From NCBI GenBank assembly GCA_002103075.1, contig DABG01000003.1, positions 1 through 53,561 of the forward strand: a stretch of DNA of 53,561 bases, in the 5' to 3' direction. Positions 27,941-36,400 of the stretch are shown piece by piece. Position 1 is the first letter of the stretch; every line of letters starts with the position of its first letter. The notes under the pieces are model-generated. The model was given only the letters and a program-made list of their open reading frames with translations. It ran no database searches and was not told the DNA's origin. Source of the stretch: Candidatus Gastranaerophilales bacterium HUM_9 (GTDB lineage: Bacteria > Cyanobacteriota > Vampirovibrionia > Gastranaerophilales > Gastranaerophilaceae). A program made the translations under genes and the position numbers.

Positions 27941-28034
27941 ATGTCATTCAGAAGCAAGGGAGTAGTTTTCGTAAAATTGCCAAAGTATCCCCCACGAACA
28001 GTTTACAGGAATTCCGAAACAAGTTCGGAATGAC
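27941..28034. repeat. Dispersed palindromic repeat
   Basis: The gap after the hydrolase gene holds an inverted GTCATTCAGA end (27943-27952) and a GGAATTCCGAA...TTCGGAATGAC copy (28008-28034). Together they look like a composite unit of the dispersed family. A copy of the same palindrome is found at 45506-45533. Confidence 0.75.
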
Positions 28035-28089
28035 AATTAATATAATTATTAGTCCTTTAATCAACTTCCACCATCAATTATTTCATTCG

Positions 28090-28098
28090 TGATATAAT
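28090..28098 (+). promoter_or_regulatory. Extended -10 of the decarboxylase gene, leaderless geometry
   Basis: TGATATAAT is followed by TAATGT and the ATG at 28105. Transcription is expected to start at or within a base of the start codon. No ribosome site could fit between. This is the same spacing as at murJ. Confidence 0.5.
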
Positions 28099-28104
28099 TA
28101 ATGT

Positions 28105-29499
28105 ATGGAAAAACTCACTGTAAAAGCGCCGATTGTAGAAGCATTAGAAAGAGCTTATAAAAAGCGTTCATATCATTTTCATATTCCTGGACACACTAGA
28201 GGAGAAGGTGTCTATGAACCTTTTAGAAAACTCATTGGGGACAAGTTTTTTCAATGCGATATGACAGATGAGTTTGATGGAATAGGGACACTTAACCCAC
28301 CTACTGGACCTATCAAAGAAGCACAAGATAAATGTGCAGAACTTTTTGGTGCACAAAAATCATTTTTCTTATTAAATGGTTCAACTATAGGCAATCTTGC
28401 AATAGCAATGGGACTAACTAGCAAAAAGAAAAAAGTTATAGTTAATAGAAACTGCCATCGCTCAGTAATTACAGGCTTGATTATGTCAGGAGCAGAACCT
28501 ATATGGATTAACCCAGAAAAATTTGATGAATGGGGATTATGGGGAGAAATTTCACCACAACGCATCGAAACAGAACTAAAACGCAACAAAGATGTCGGTA
28601 TGGTTTGGATAACTAATCCAACTTATGAGGGTGTTGTTTCTGATATAAAAACCATTGCAGAAATTTGCAAAAAACACGAGATTATACTTGTTGTAGATGA
28701 AGCTCACGGAACATTATGGAAGTTCAATAATGAACTCCCAACACCAGCACTTGAATATGGTGCAGATATCGTGGTTCAATCATTCCATAAAACAGGTGGA
28801 AGTATGTCACAAACCTCTGTTATGCACGTTTCAAAAAATACAAAAATTGATATTGAATCACTTCAACATTCACTAAAATTGTTACATACAACAAGTCCTT
28901 CAATCGTTTTACTTGCGGGATTAGATGCAGCAAGAGCTAATTTAGAAACAAAAGAAGGATTAAAAAATATCCAAAAAGCTGTTGATAATGCAAAATATTT
29001 AATCAACGAGATAAAGAAATTAAAAAACATTTCTCACATGGAACAAAATATAATGGATTGCACAAAGATATTTATCAAAGCTAAAAACCTTTCAGGAATA
29101 CAACTAGAAACTGTCTTAGAACAAGATTACAATATAGAGGTTGAAGCAGCTTCAGATAAAGGTTTACTCTTGTTATCAAACATAGGAAATTCAAGAGAAG
29201 ATTTTGAATATTTGGCAAAATGTTTAAAAGAGATTGATAAAACTGATTACTCAGAAAGATTTACACCTGAACACAAAAAACACATGCCACTATTAACACC
29301 TACAATCAAAATGAGATTGAGAGATGCGTTTTATGCAGAAAAAGAAGAAGTTCCAAGAGAAAAAGCTATCGGCAGATTGTCTGGGGAAGTTGTGGCAGAA
29401 TGTCCTCCTGGAATTGCAATTTTATTACCAGGGGAATTGATTACAGAAGAACATTTACCATACCTCGAAGATTACGATATGATTGAGGTAATTAAATAA
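28105..29499 (+). CDS. Orn/Lys/Arg decarboxylase, short form
   Basis: PLP-dependent fold-type I decarboxylase that makes a polyamine precursor (agmatine, cadaverine or putrescine). The 464 residues match the short Gram-positive/cyanobacterial form, which lacks the N-terminal wing domain. Visible are HFHIPGHTRGEGV (residues 22-34), FFLLNGSTIGNLAIAM, VWITNPTYEGVV, LVVDEAHGTLW near 195 and the PLP-lysine motif VQSFHKTGGSMSQTS near 228. The C-terminal ECPPGIAILLPGE motif is also present. Substrate choice among arginine, lysine and ornithine cannot be decided from the sequence. Single-gene unit: leaderless-type promoter in front and a repeat behind. Confidence 0.92.
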   Translation: MEKLTVKAPIVEALERAYKKRSYHFHIPGHTRGEGVYEPFRKLIGDKFFQCDMTDEFDGIGTLNPPTGPIKEAQDKCAELFGAQKSFFLLNGSTIGNLAIAMGLTSKKKKVIVNRNCHRSVITGLIMSGAEPIWINPEKFDEWGLWGEISPQRIETELKRNKDVGMVWITNPTYEGVVSDIKTIAEICKKHEIILVVDEAHGTLWKFNNELPTPALEYGADIVVQSFHKTGGSMSQTSVMHVSKNTKIDIESLQHSLKLLHTTSPSIVLLAGLDAARANLETKEGLKNIQKAVDNAKYLINEIKKLKNISHMEQNIMDCTKIFIKAKNLSGIQLETVLEQDYNIEVEAASDKGLLLLSNIGNSREDFEYLAKCLKEIDKTDYSERFTPEHKKHMPLLTPTIKMRLRDAFYAEKEEVPREKAIGRLSGEVVAECPPGIAILLPGELITEEHLPYLEDYDMIEVIK

Positions 29500-29546
29500 G
29501 ATTTTTGTTGGCAGGTATATACAATATACAAATAAAAAGTAAGTTT

Positions 29547-29599
29547 ACAGGGATTCCACGCTTGCATTACAAAGTACTTATGGCACGCTCTGAATGACA
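29547..29599 (+). repeat. Dispersed repeat, GATTCCACGCTTGC variant
   Basis: This unit begins ACAGGGATTCCACGCTTGC and ends GGCACGCTCTGAATGAC. It shares ends with the palindromic family but has a different centre. An inverted copy lies at 33318-33371 and an altered copy at the right edge (53372 on). Confidence 0.8.
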
Positions 29600-29635
29600 G
29601 TATGGTAAAGTCCCTCTACCAAAAGAATACAAACA

Positions 29636-29670
29636 AAGAAGGCGGTCAGGTGTAACCTGACCGCCTTCTT
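29636..29670. terminator. Terminator of rpsO
   Basis: A perfect 16-pair GC-rich hairpin (AAGAAGGCGGTCAGGT, loop GTA, complement) lies 19 bases after the rpsO stop. It is A/T-flanked on both sides and so possibly acts in both directions. Confidence 0.9.
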
Positions 29671-29688
29671 GGATAAATTTTTTAAAAA

Positions 29689-29964
29689 TTAACCACGAAT
29701 TCCTAATTCTTTGATTAAGTTTCTATATCCATCTAAGTCTTTAGATTTCAAGTAAGACAACAAACCTTTTCTTTTACCTACCATCATCAACAAACCTCTT
29801 TTTGTTGCATAATCTTTCTTATTAGATTTCAAATGTTCAGTAAGTTCAGCGATTTTTTGAGTCAACATAGCAACTTGTGCTTCAGTTGAACCAGTGTCTT
29901 TTGCATTTTTTCCAAACTTAGCGATAATTTCTTCTTTTTCGTTTTTCTTCAAATTAATTGACAT
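29689..29964 (-). CDS. rpsO: 30S ribosomal protein S15
   Basis: Primary 16S rRNA-binding protein of the small subunit. The start is the ATG at 29964 (MSINLKKNEKEEIIAKFGKN), because AAAGGA stands seven bases before it and S15 proteins are about 89-91 residues; the open frame upstream adds 15 unrelated residues. Conserved S15 text is visible: DTGSTEAQVAMLTQKIAELT, HLKSNKKDYATKRGLL and MMVGKRKGLLSYLKSKD, ending YRNLIKELGIRG. Its own hairpin terminator follows. S15 often represses its own mRNA through a leader structure, but I see no obvious one in the short leader. pnp is not adjacent. Confidence 0.97.
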   Translation of the reverse strand: MSINLKKNEKEEIIAKFGKNAKDTGSTEAQVAMLTQKIAELTEHLKSNKKDYATKRGLLMMVGKRKGLLSYLKSKDLDGYRNLIKELGIRG

Positions 29965-30078
29965 AATTTTATCCTTTTCTTGTGTATGAGTACATATTGG
30001 CGTAAGCACTCTACAGAAGTTATAATAATATGGTAAAAAACTAAAATCAAGTAGATATTATAAATTCTTAATAAAGAA

Positions 30079-30110
30079 AACTCCGTTAGAACACATGTCA
30101 TAACGGAGTT
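30079..30110 (-). terminator. Terminator of the symporter gene
   Basis: AACTCCGTTA and its perfect complement flank a 12-base loop, followed on the minus strand by TTCTTTATT. It lies 21 bases after the symporter stop codon. Confidence 0.85.
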
Positions 30111-30130
30111 TTTAACAAATTTATCTATAC

Positions 30131-31453
30131 TTAAATTATTTCGTTATATGATTCTGGATTAGTTAACAAATCATAATTGATTTCGTTTTCATTATCAGCG
30201 ATAGCAGCCGCAACAACAGCATCTGATGTAACATTTACTAAAGTCCTCATCATATCAGTTATTCTTTCCACAGTGAACAAGAATGCAAATCCAGCTACTA
30301 GCTGTTCTGGACTCAATCCCATACCGTTCAAAATCAAAGCTATAGTAATCAAACCTGCCCCAGGGATACCTGCACAAGTACTTGATGCAACAATTGCTAA
30401 TAAAGCAATTTGAATAATCAAGAACGGTGTCAATGCAACGCCATAAGCCTGTGCTAAGAATATAACTGCAACTGTTTGCAACAACGCTGTACCGTCCATA
30501 TTTAATGTTGCACCTAATGGCAATACAAAACTTGATACTTTATGAGAAATTCCTCTTTTTTCACAACAAGCAATAGTTAATGGCAAAGTCGCAGATGAAC
30601 TTGCAGTACCAAAAGCTACCATCATAGCTTCTGCGATTGCAGCATATAACATTAATATAGGAACTTTTGAGAATATCTTTAAGAATAACGGATAAACTAC
30701 AAAAAGTTGGATTATAAATCCAATCATCAATACCATCAAATATTTTGAGATACTTACAAAAATATCAGCACCAAATTGAGATACAGCAATAGCTGTTAAT
30801 GCAAACACACCAGGAGCAGCCAAGTACATAATCCAATCTGTAACTTTCATTGTTGCAGCAAACACTGATTCAAAGAAAGATACTAATGAACGATTTACTT
30901 CGCCAACTTTTGCAAGTGCAATAGAAAAAATTAAACTAAAAATCATAATCGGAACCATATCACCTTTAGCAATAGATTCTAGAGGATTTCTAGGAATAAA
31001 TCCTAAGAAAAGATTTAATACTTGACCTTTTTGTGCAGCAATAGTTGTTGCAACAGTGTGTTGAATATCACCAGCAACACCTTGTGCAATATAATGAGCC
31101 GCATTTTCTCCAGGCTGGAATATCAATGCTAAAATTGCCCCTATTGCAACTGCAGCAACGGTAATCATACCGTAATAGAAAATCATCTTCTTACCAAATT
31201 TTCCCAACTGTTTATTATCACCAACACTCGTTATACCAATTACAATCGCAGATATAACAAGAGGTATAACAACCATCTGAATCATTCTTATGAATAATTG
31301 ACCAATAAATGTTAAAAATCCTACAACAAATGGATTTTGATGAACGTGTAAAAACACACCAACAATAACACCGGCAATTAAACCAAAAAAGATGTGCCAA
31401 TTACGTTTCAAACCTAGTCCTAAAGCAATCAACACTTGCATATGTAACTTCAT
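30131..31453 (-). CDS. Dicarboxylate/amino acid:cation symporter (DAACS family)
   Basis: Inner-membrane sodium- or proton-coupled importer of glutamate, aspartate or C4-dicarboxylates. The 440 residues contain about eight spans and two re-entrant loops. Family signatures are clear: FGTASSSATLPLTIACC (first hairpin, near residue 280), LPLGATLNMDGTALLQTVAV (the NMDGT transport motif, near 307), then AIVASSTCAGIPGAGLITIA and NVTSDAVVAAAIAD at the C-terminus, where the aspartate and asparagine contact substrate and ion. AAGGA lies seven bases before the ATG. GltP, GltT and DctA types cannot be told apart here. Confidence 0.94.
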   Translation of the reverse strand: MKLHMQVLIALGLGLKRNWHIFFGLIAGVIVGVFLHVHQNPFVVGFLTFIGQLFIRMIQMVVIPLVISAIVIGITSVGDNKQLGKFGKKMIFYYGMITVAAVAIGAILALIFQPGENAAHYIAQGVAGDIQHTVATTIAAQKGQVLNLFLGFIPRNPLESIAKGDMVPIMIFSLIFSIALAKVGEVNRSLVSFFESVFAATMKVTDWIMYLAAPGVFALTAIAVSQFGADIFVSISKYLMVLMIGFIIQLFVVYPLFLKIFSKVPILMLYAAIAEAMMVAFGTASSSATLPLTIACCEKRGISHKVSSFVLPLGATLNMDGTALLQTVAVIFLAQAYGVALTPFLIIQIALLAIVASSTCAGIPGAGLITIALILNGMGLSPEQLVAGFAFLFTVERITDMMRTLVNVTSDAVVAAAIADNENEINYDLLTNPESYNEII

Positions 31454-31569
31454 AGTTTAATCCTTCCATTTCATAACTATTCTATAACGATACTATTCTA
31501 CTAAATTAGAGCAAATTTTTCAATACCAATATCGTAAAATTATTGCTTTTACTTTTTTTCTTATTAGGG

Positions 31570-31575
31570 TATAAT
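31570..31575 (+). promoter_or_regulatory. -10 box of pheA, leaderless geometry
   Basis: TATAAT is followed by TTTTAT and the ATG at 31582. As at murJ and the decarboxylase gene, exactly six bases separate the box from the start codon and there is no ribosome site. This supports 31582, not an earlier ATG at 31543, as the true start. Confidence 0.5.
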
Positions 31576-31581
31576 TTTTAT

Positions 31582-32442
31582 ATGTCAAATTTCACACATT
31601 CAGAAAATATTAAAACAATTGCATATCTTGGCACAAGCGGTTCTTTTACAGAAATCGCAAAAGATTATTTTGCAGAAAAATATTCTATAAACGCTTATCA
31701 AATGCCATTTAGAACAATCAAAGAAATTGTTGCCTATGTTGAAAACAACGAAGAAGCAGTTGGGGTTATTCCAATAGAAAATACAAAAGAGGGCATTGTT
31801 CGTGAAACAAATGACAACATTATTAATTCAATAAATGAAAACATCAAAATTTTATCAGAAGCAGTTTTGCCTGCAAACAACTGTTTGCTATCAAAAAACA
31901 GTGAAATTTATAATATTACAGGTTTAATCGCACCTGCACCTGCGATTGCAAGATGTCAAGAATACATAAAAACACAGCTTCCTCTTCATTTAAACATCAT
32001 TAACACAACTGATACAGAAGAAGCTGCAAGATTACTTAATTCTTACAATCTTACTTATGCAATCATAGGTACAAAAAAAACTGCTGAAATCTACAACCTA
32101 AATATCTTAAACGATAATATAAATAATGACAAAAACAACTATACAAAGTTTGTTATGATTGGCAGTTTTGAAACAGAACCTACTGAGCATAGCGTTTCAA
32201 GTATTGCAATTTCAATACCTGACGTTCCTGGGGTTTTATATAAAATTGTAAAAGAGTTTGCAGATAACAATATAAACATTGCTTATATTCACGCAACTCC
32301 ATCAAATTTGCAATCAAATGAATACATTCTATATCTTGATTTCATAGGACATCTTAAAGAACCTAAAATCAAATCAACTATAGATAACATCATGCAATAC
32401 ACAACCTACTTTAGATTTATGGGTTCTTACGAAAGAATTTAG
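31582..32442 (+). CDS. pheA: Prephenate dehydratase
   Basis: Converts prephenate to phenylpyruvate in phenylalanine synthesis. With the start at 31582 it has 286 residues and no chorismate mutase part. The catalytic domain shows TIAYLGTSGSFTEIAKDYF (residues 11-29), GVIPIENTKEGIV near 67 and TDTEEAARLLNSYNLTYAIIG near 145-165. The family TRF motif appears as NNYTKFVMIG. A C-terminal ACT domain follows (SSIAISIPDVPGVLYKIVKE). The usual phenylalanine-binding ESRP of the ACT domain is replaced by HATP, so feedback inhibition may differ. It is followed after eight bases by the TPR gene. Confidence 0.92.
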   Translation: MSNFTHSENIKTIAYLGTSGSFTEIAKDYFAEKYSINAYQMPFRTIKEIVAYVENNEEAVGVIPIENTKEGIVRETNDNIINSINENIKILSEAVLPANNCLLSKNSEIYNITGLIAPAPAIARCQEYIKTQLPLHLNIINTTDTEEAARLLNSYNLTYAIIGTKKTAEIYNLNILNDNINNDKNNYTKFVMIGSFETEPTEHSVSSIAISIPDVPGVLYKIVKEFADNNINIAYIHATPSNLQSNEYILYLDFIGHLKEPKIKSTIDNIMQYTTYFRFMGSYERI

Positions 32443-32450
32443 TTTTTGAT

Positions 32451-33311
32451 ATGAAAAAAATTTTTATTTTAATATTATCAGTAATATTTTCAGTGACTTC
32501 TGCAACTTGTGTATATGCAAGTAGTTCAGCTAATTTAAGTGACAGAAAAATAATCAAACAGATAAAAAAATACAACAAAAAAATAAAGAAGCACCCCGAA
32601 AAAACAAAACTGTATCTAAAACGTGGCTATTTAAAATTTTGTTTAGAGGACTACAAAAGTGCTATTGAAGATTTTACAACAGCACAAGGACTTGATGATA
32701 AAAACATTGATGTATATTATCTAAGAGGACGTGCATGGTTTGAACGTTGCAATTATCAAGACGCTCTTGATGATTTTAATAAAGCAATCGAGCTTAAAAA
32801 ACGCAAATCAGCATTTTATGTAAGTCGTGGATTAGTAAAGGACAGAATTGGCGAATATGAAGATGCAATAAAAGACTACACACTTGCAATCAAATACAAT
32901 AGACGTTCCAAAACTGCTTACATAAATAGAGGAATTACAAACGACAAACTTGGTCGATATGAATCAGCTTTAAATGACTACAGAAAAGCTATTAAGATAT
33001 CTAAAGGATACGCACCAAGTGCATATTACAACATTGGTCTTTCTTTATGTAAAACAGAAAACTATGATGATGCAATAGAAAATTTTTCAAAAGCAATAGA
33101 ACAAAACCCTATGTATTCAAATGCATACTATAATAGAGGATTAGTTTATTTAAAACAAAACCATTTACAATATGCAAAAATCGATTTTGAAAAAGCAATA
33201 CAATATGACCACCAAAACAATGATGCAAGAGAAGCACTTAAAAGTTTAAAAAAAGAATTGAATGATATGTATGATACAACACTTCCTAGCTGGATGCTAG
33301 AAACAGAGTAG
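32451..33311 (+). CDS. Secreted TPR-repeat protein (286 aa)
   Basis: The N-terminus is a signal peptide (KKIFILILSVIFSVTSATCV, cleavage likely after YASS). The rest is at least six tetratricopeptide repeats with the canonical W/Y-G-A-P spacing, for example YLKRGYLKFCLEDYKSAIED, YYLRGRAWFERCNYQDALDD, AYINRGITNDKLGRYESALN and AYYNRGLVYLKQNHLQYAKI. It is expected in the periplasm or at the outer face as a protein-protein scaffold. It lies eight bases after pheA and has no ribosome site of its own, so coupling is likely. A cysteine is present in the signal region but does not sit in a convincing lipobox. Confidence 0.85.
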   Translation: MKKIFILILSVIFSVTSATCVYASSSANLSDRKIIKQIKKYNKKIKKHPEKTKLYLKRGYLKFCLEDYKSAIEDFTTAQGLDDKNIDVYYLRGRAWFERCNYQDALDDFNKAIELKKRKSAFYVSRGLVKDRIGEYEDAIKDYTLAIKYNRRSKTAYINRGITNDKLGRYESALNDYRKAIKISKGYAPSAYYNIGLSLCKTENYDDAIENFSKAIEQNPMYSNAYYNRGLVYLKQNHLQYAKIDFEKAIQYDHQNNDAREALKSLKKELNDMYDTTLPSWMLETE

Positions 33312-33317
33312 AAATAC

Positions 33318-33371
33318 GTCATTCAGAGCGTGTTACAAGTGTTTTATAAAGTAAGCGTGGAATCTCAGTGA
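33318..33371 (-). repeat. Dispersed repeat, GATTCCACGCTTAC variant (inverted)
   Basis: Reads on the minus strand as GAGATTCCACGCTTAC ... ACACGCTCTGAATGACG. It is the inverted partner of the unit at 29547-29599 and sits directly after the TPR gene. Confidence 0.75.
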
Positions 33372-33472
33372 ACAATTAATTATTTTTTCTCCACCATATA
33401 TACTATTTTTCGCTAAAAAGGTCTAACATCATTGTAACAATCACAGTTTAAGGGTATAATTAATGTACTAAA

Positions 33473-36400
33473 ATGATTAAAAAGTACTCTAAATTTATAT
33501 ATATAATTTTAATATTTTATCTATTTTGGTTAGCCTTAATTCCACTGGCTTGTAACCATATTTTTAATGCAATAATTCCACAAACACTTGAAAAATCAGG
33601 TGTGAACCTAAAAATTGAAAACTTCAGGATAAGAACTTCTATCCTACCTCACATCACAATTAAGGCTGAAAACATAAGTTTATTAAACAAAGATAACTCA
33701 ACAGCTTTAAACATCAATCATTCAAAATTAAGCGTAAAAATATTACCACTACTAACTGGAAAGCTATACATAAACGGCTATTCAGCTAATTTCATAAAGG
33801 CTAATTTTAAACTAACAGACAAGCTTTATCTAGGCGATTATGAACTTCCAAAACCTCAAACGGATTTTGACCCAAGTAAATTTGACCTAAACAAATTCAG
33901 AATATATAACCTTAACCTAAAAAAATACGAAATTAACTTAACTGAAAACAACCATACAACAAAGTTTTACGGAGATAATTTAAAACTAAAAAACACAAAA
34001 AGAAAAATAGTTTTTCGTTCAAATTCAAAAATCAACAATACTTGCGAATTAAAATTCGACCTTAATCTTCCTAAAACAAAAAAACAAAACAAATCAAAAT
34101 GTAATATCGTTATCAAGAATCTTGATTTAAGCGAATTTTCATCATTATTAACCTACTTTGATAACAATATCCAATCAGCAAGAGGTAAAATAAATATTCT
34201 TTCTAAAAAGAACAAAATGAATACCCAAATAAATGAGTTAAAGGTTGTTTATAAAACAAAAACTGAGTCAATAATATTTCCTAAAAAATTAAACATAGAT
34301 ACTAAATTCTATATCTATAACAACACTCTTGACATAAAAGAATCTATCGTCAAAGCACAGGGGATTCACGCTAATATTTCAGGAAAAATAAAAAATATAT
34401 TCACCCTAAACCCCAAATTTGACCTTGAAACAGAAATTAAACATATTGATTTAAGAATCGGTGCGTTGATGTTGCCAAATATCGTTACAGAAGATATAAG
34501 TACTCCTGCATTAAAGAAATATGCTTTTTACGGCGACATTTCTGGCAAACTAAACATAATAGGAGCACTTCCAAAACCTGATATAAAAGGTCAACTTTAT
34601 ATTCCAAATGGAATGATGATTAAACCTATTAAAAATGCAAAAGGCAAAGCAAAAATAGGACTTAATTTCATAGGACAAAAAGTTATTATTGATGTTGATG
34701 TACCTGTAAACTTCAATGAATGGGTAAAAGTTGATGGTGATATTGCACTATATGATGATAAATACGCAAACTTAGATATTCACAGTTCTAATAATGTTGA
34801 TTTAGATACGGCAGAATTTGTACTTAATCCACTCCATGAAATTTTCAAGTTTGAAATAGGTCCAGTTCCAATAATGGACATAAGTGGAAGCGGTAGTGCA
34901 AACCTTAAAATAATCGGAACAAAAAAAGACGCACATGCCTGGGGTAATTTCAAATTTCATAATACTAATGCTAGATTTTTAGAAGTAAACGGACTAGTTC
35001 TAAAAAATGCTAACGGATACTTAAATTTTGATGACAGAATAGCTTATTTTATTAACAAAACAGGCACAGTTAACGGAAAACCAGCTACTATAGAAGGTCG
35101 TTGCTCTTTATTCGGAGATTTTGATTTTAATGTTACTGCAAAGAACCAAAAACTAAGCGATTTAGTTACTATCTTAACTACATCACCTATGCTTAAACCA
35201 ATGCAAAACATGGTTCCACCTATTAAAAATATCAAAGGTAACTCAGATTTTCTTCTTAATTTAAAAGGGGAGAAAGTTCTGCATATTGCTGATTTAAAAA
35301 TAAATGAAAATGTTATAGCAAAAGGCTCTATCAAACTTCTTGGAAATTCATTTGTATATGAAAACCTACCTCTTAAAAATGTAAAAGGACTTATCAACTT
35401 CCACAAAACCGATTGTGATATAGATTTAAAAGGTAAACTTTCTACTAATTCTAACATTACTATCAAAGGTAGTCTTAAAGATAACCTCGCTGATATCAAA
35501 ATCTTCACACCAAAAATCATTGTAAACGAGTTAAATATAAAAGAACTAAAGGTTTTAGACACTTTAGCTATCAAACTTGATGCGAAATACAAAGGTAAAA
35601 TTGACCAAATCGAAATAGGCGGAATTAATGCCTCAATAAACGTATTAAAAAATAATGCACCTGTTAAAAACTGCAAGGTTTCAACAGGTCAAATAATCTT
35701 AAAACATTCAAATCTTAAATTTCACAATATATCTGGGTTTGTAAAACACAATCCATTTTATATAAACGCAAACATTAAAAACATTGGAAAAACTACTTTA
35801 AACTTGAACAAAGCTAAAATCGACGGTAGTTTTAGATGTAAGAATTTTGATTTAACAGTACTTAATTCACTCAAAAACCTTTATACATTCCCTACTGAAT
35901 TAGAACAAATAATAAAAAACATAAACATTGTACAAGGTCATACAGACATTAATGTTGTTGCAAAAAACAACAATATCAATTCTGTTATAAACTTAAACAA
36001 TACAAACTTTACTTATTCAATAATTGAAGGAACTAGACACGAAAAAGTAGATATACCTGTACGTTTGATAAACGGACAAATTATTCTAAAAGATAACACA
36101 ATCACATTAAAAAAACTTAATTGTTTAATTGATGAAATGCCAATACTTATATTCGGTAAAATCAATAATATCTACAAAAACCCTAAATACAATATCTATA
36201 TAAATTCAAAACTTGTACAAAAAGTGTTTACAAAATATTGGAATGCATATAGCATTTATCCAGTAAAAGTTAGCGGAGATATTGTTAGCACAGTAAGAGC
36301 CATTGGAGATAAAAAACATACTCATATAGTTTCTGAAAGTAGAATGGAAGAAAACTCTGAAATTTATTATATGGGTGCAATTTTAGGAGATTCTTTAGAC

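Noticed and set aside
35044..35676. 210-codon minus-strand open frame opposite the AsmA-like gene
   Set aside because: It is long only because the AsmA gene avoids certain codons; the product is a patternless hydrophobic mixture and has no start signals.
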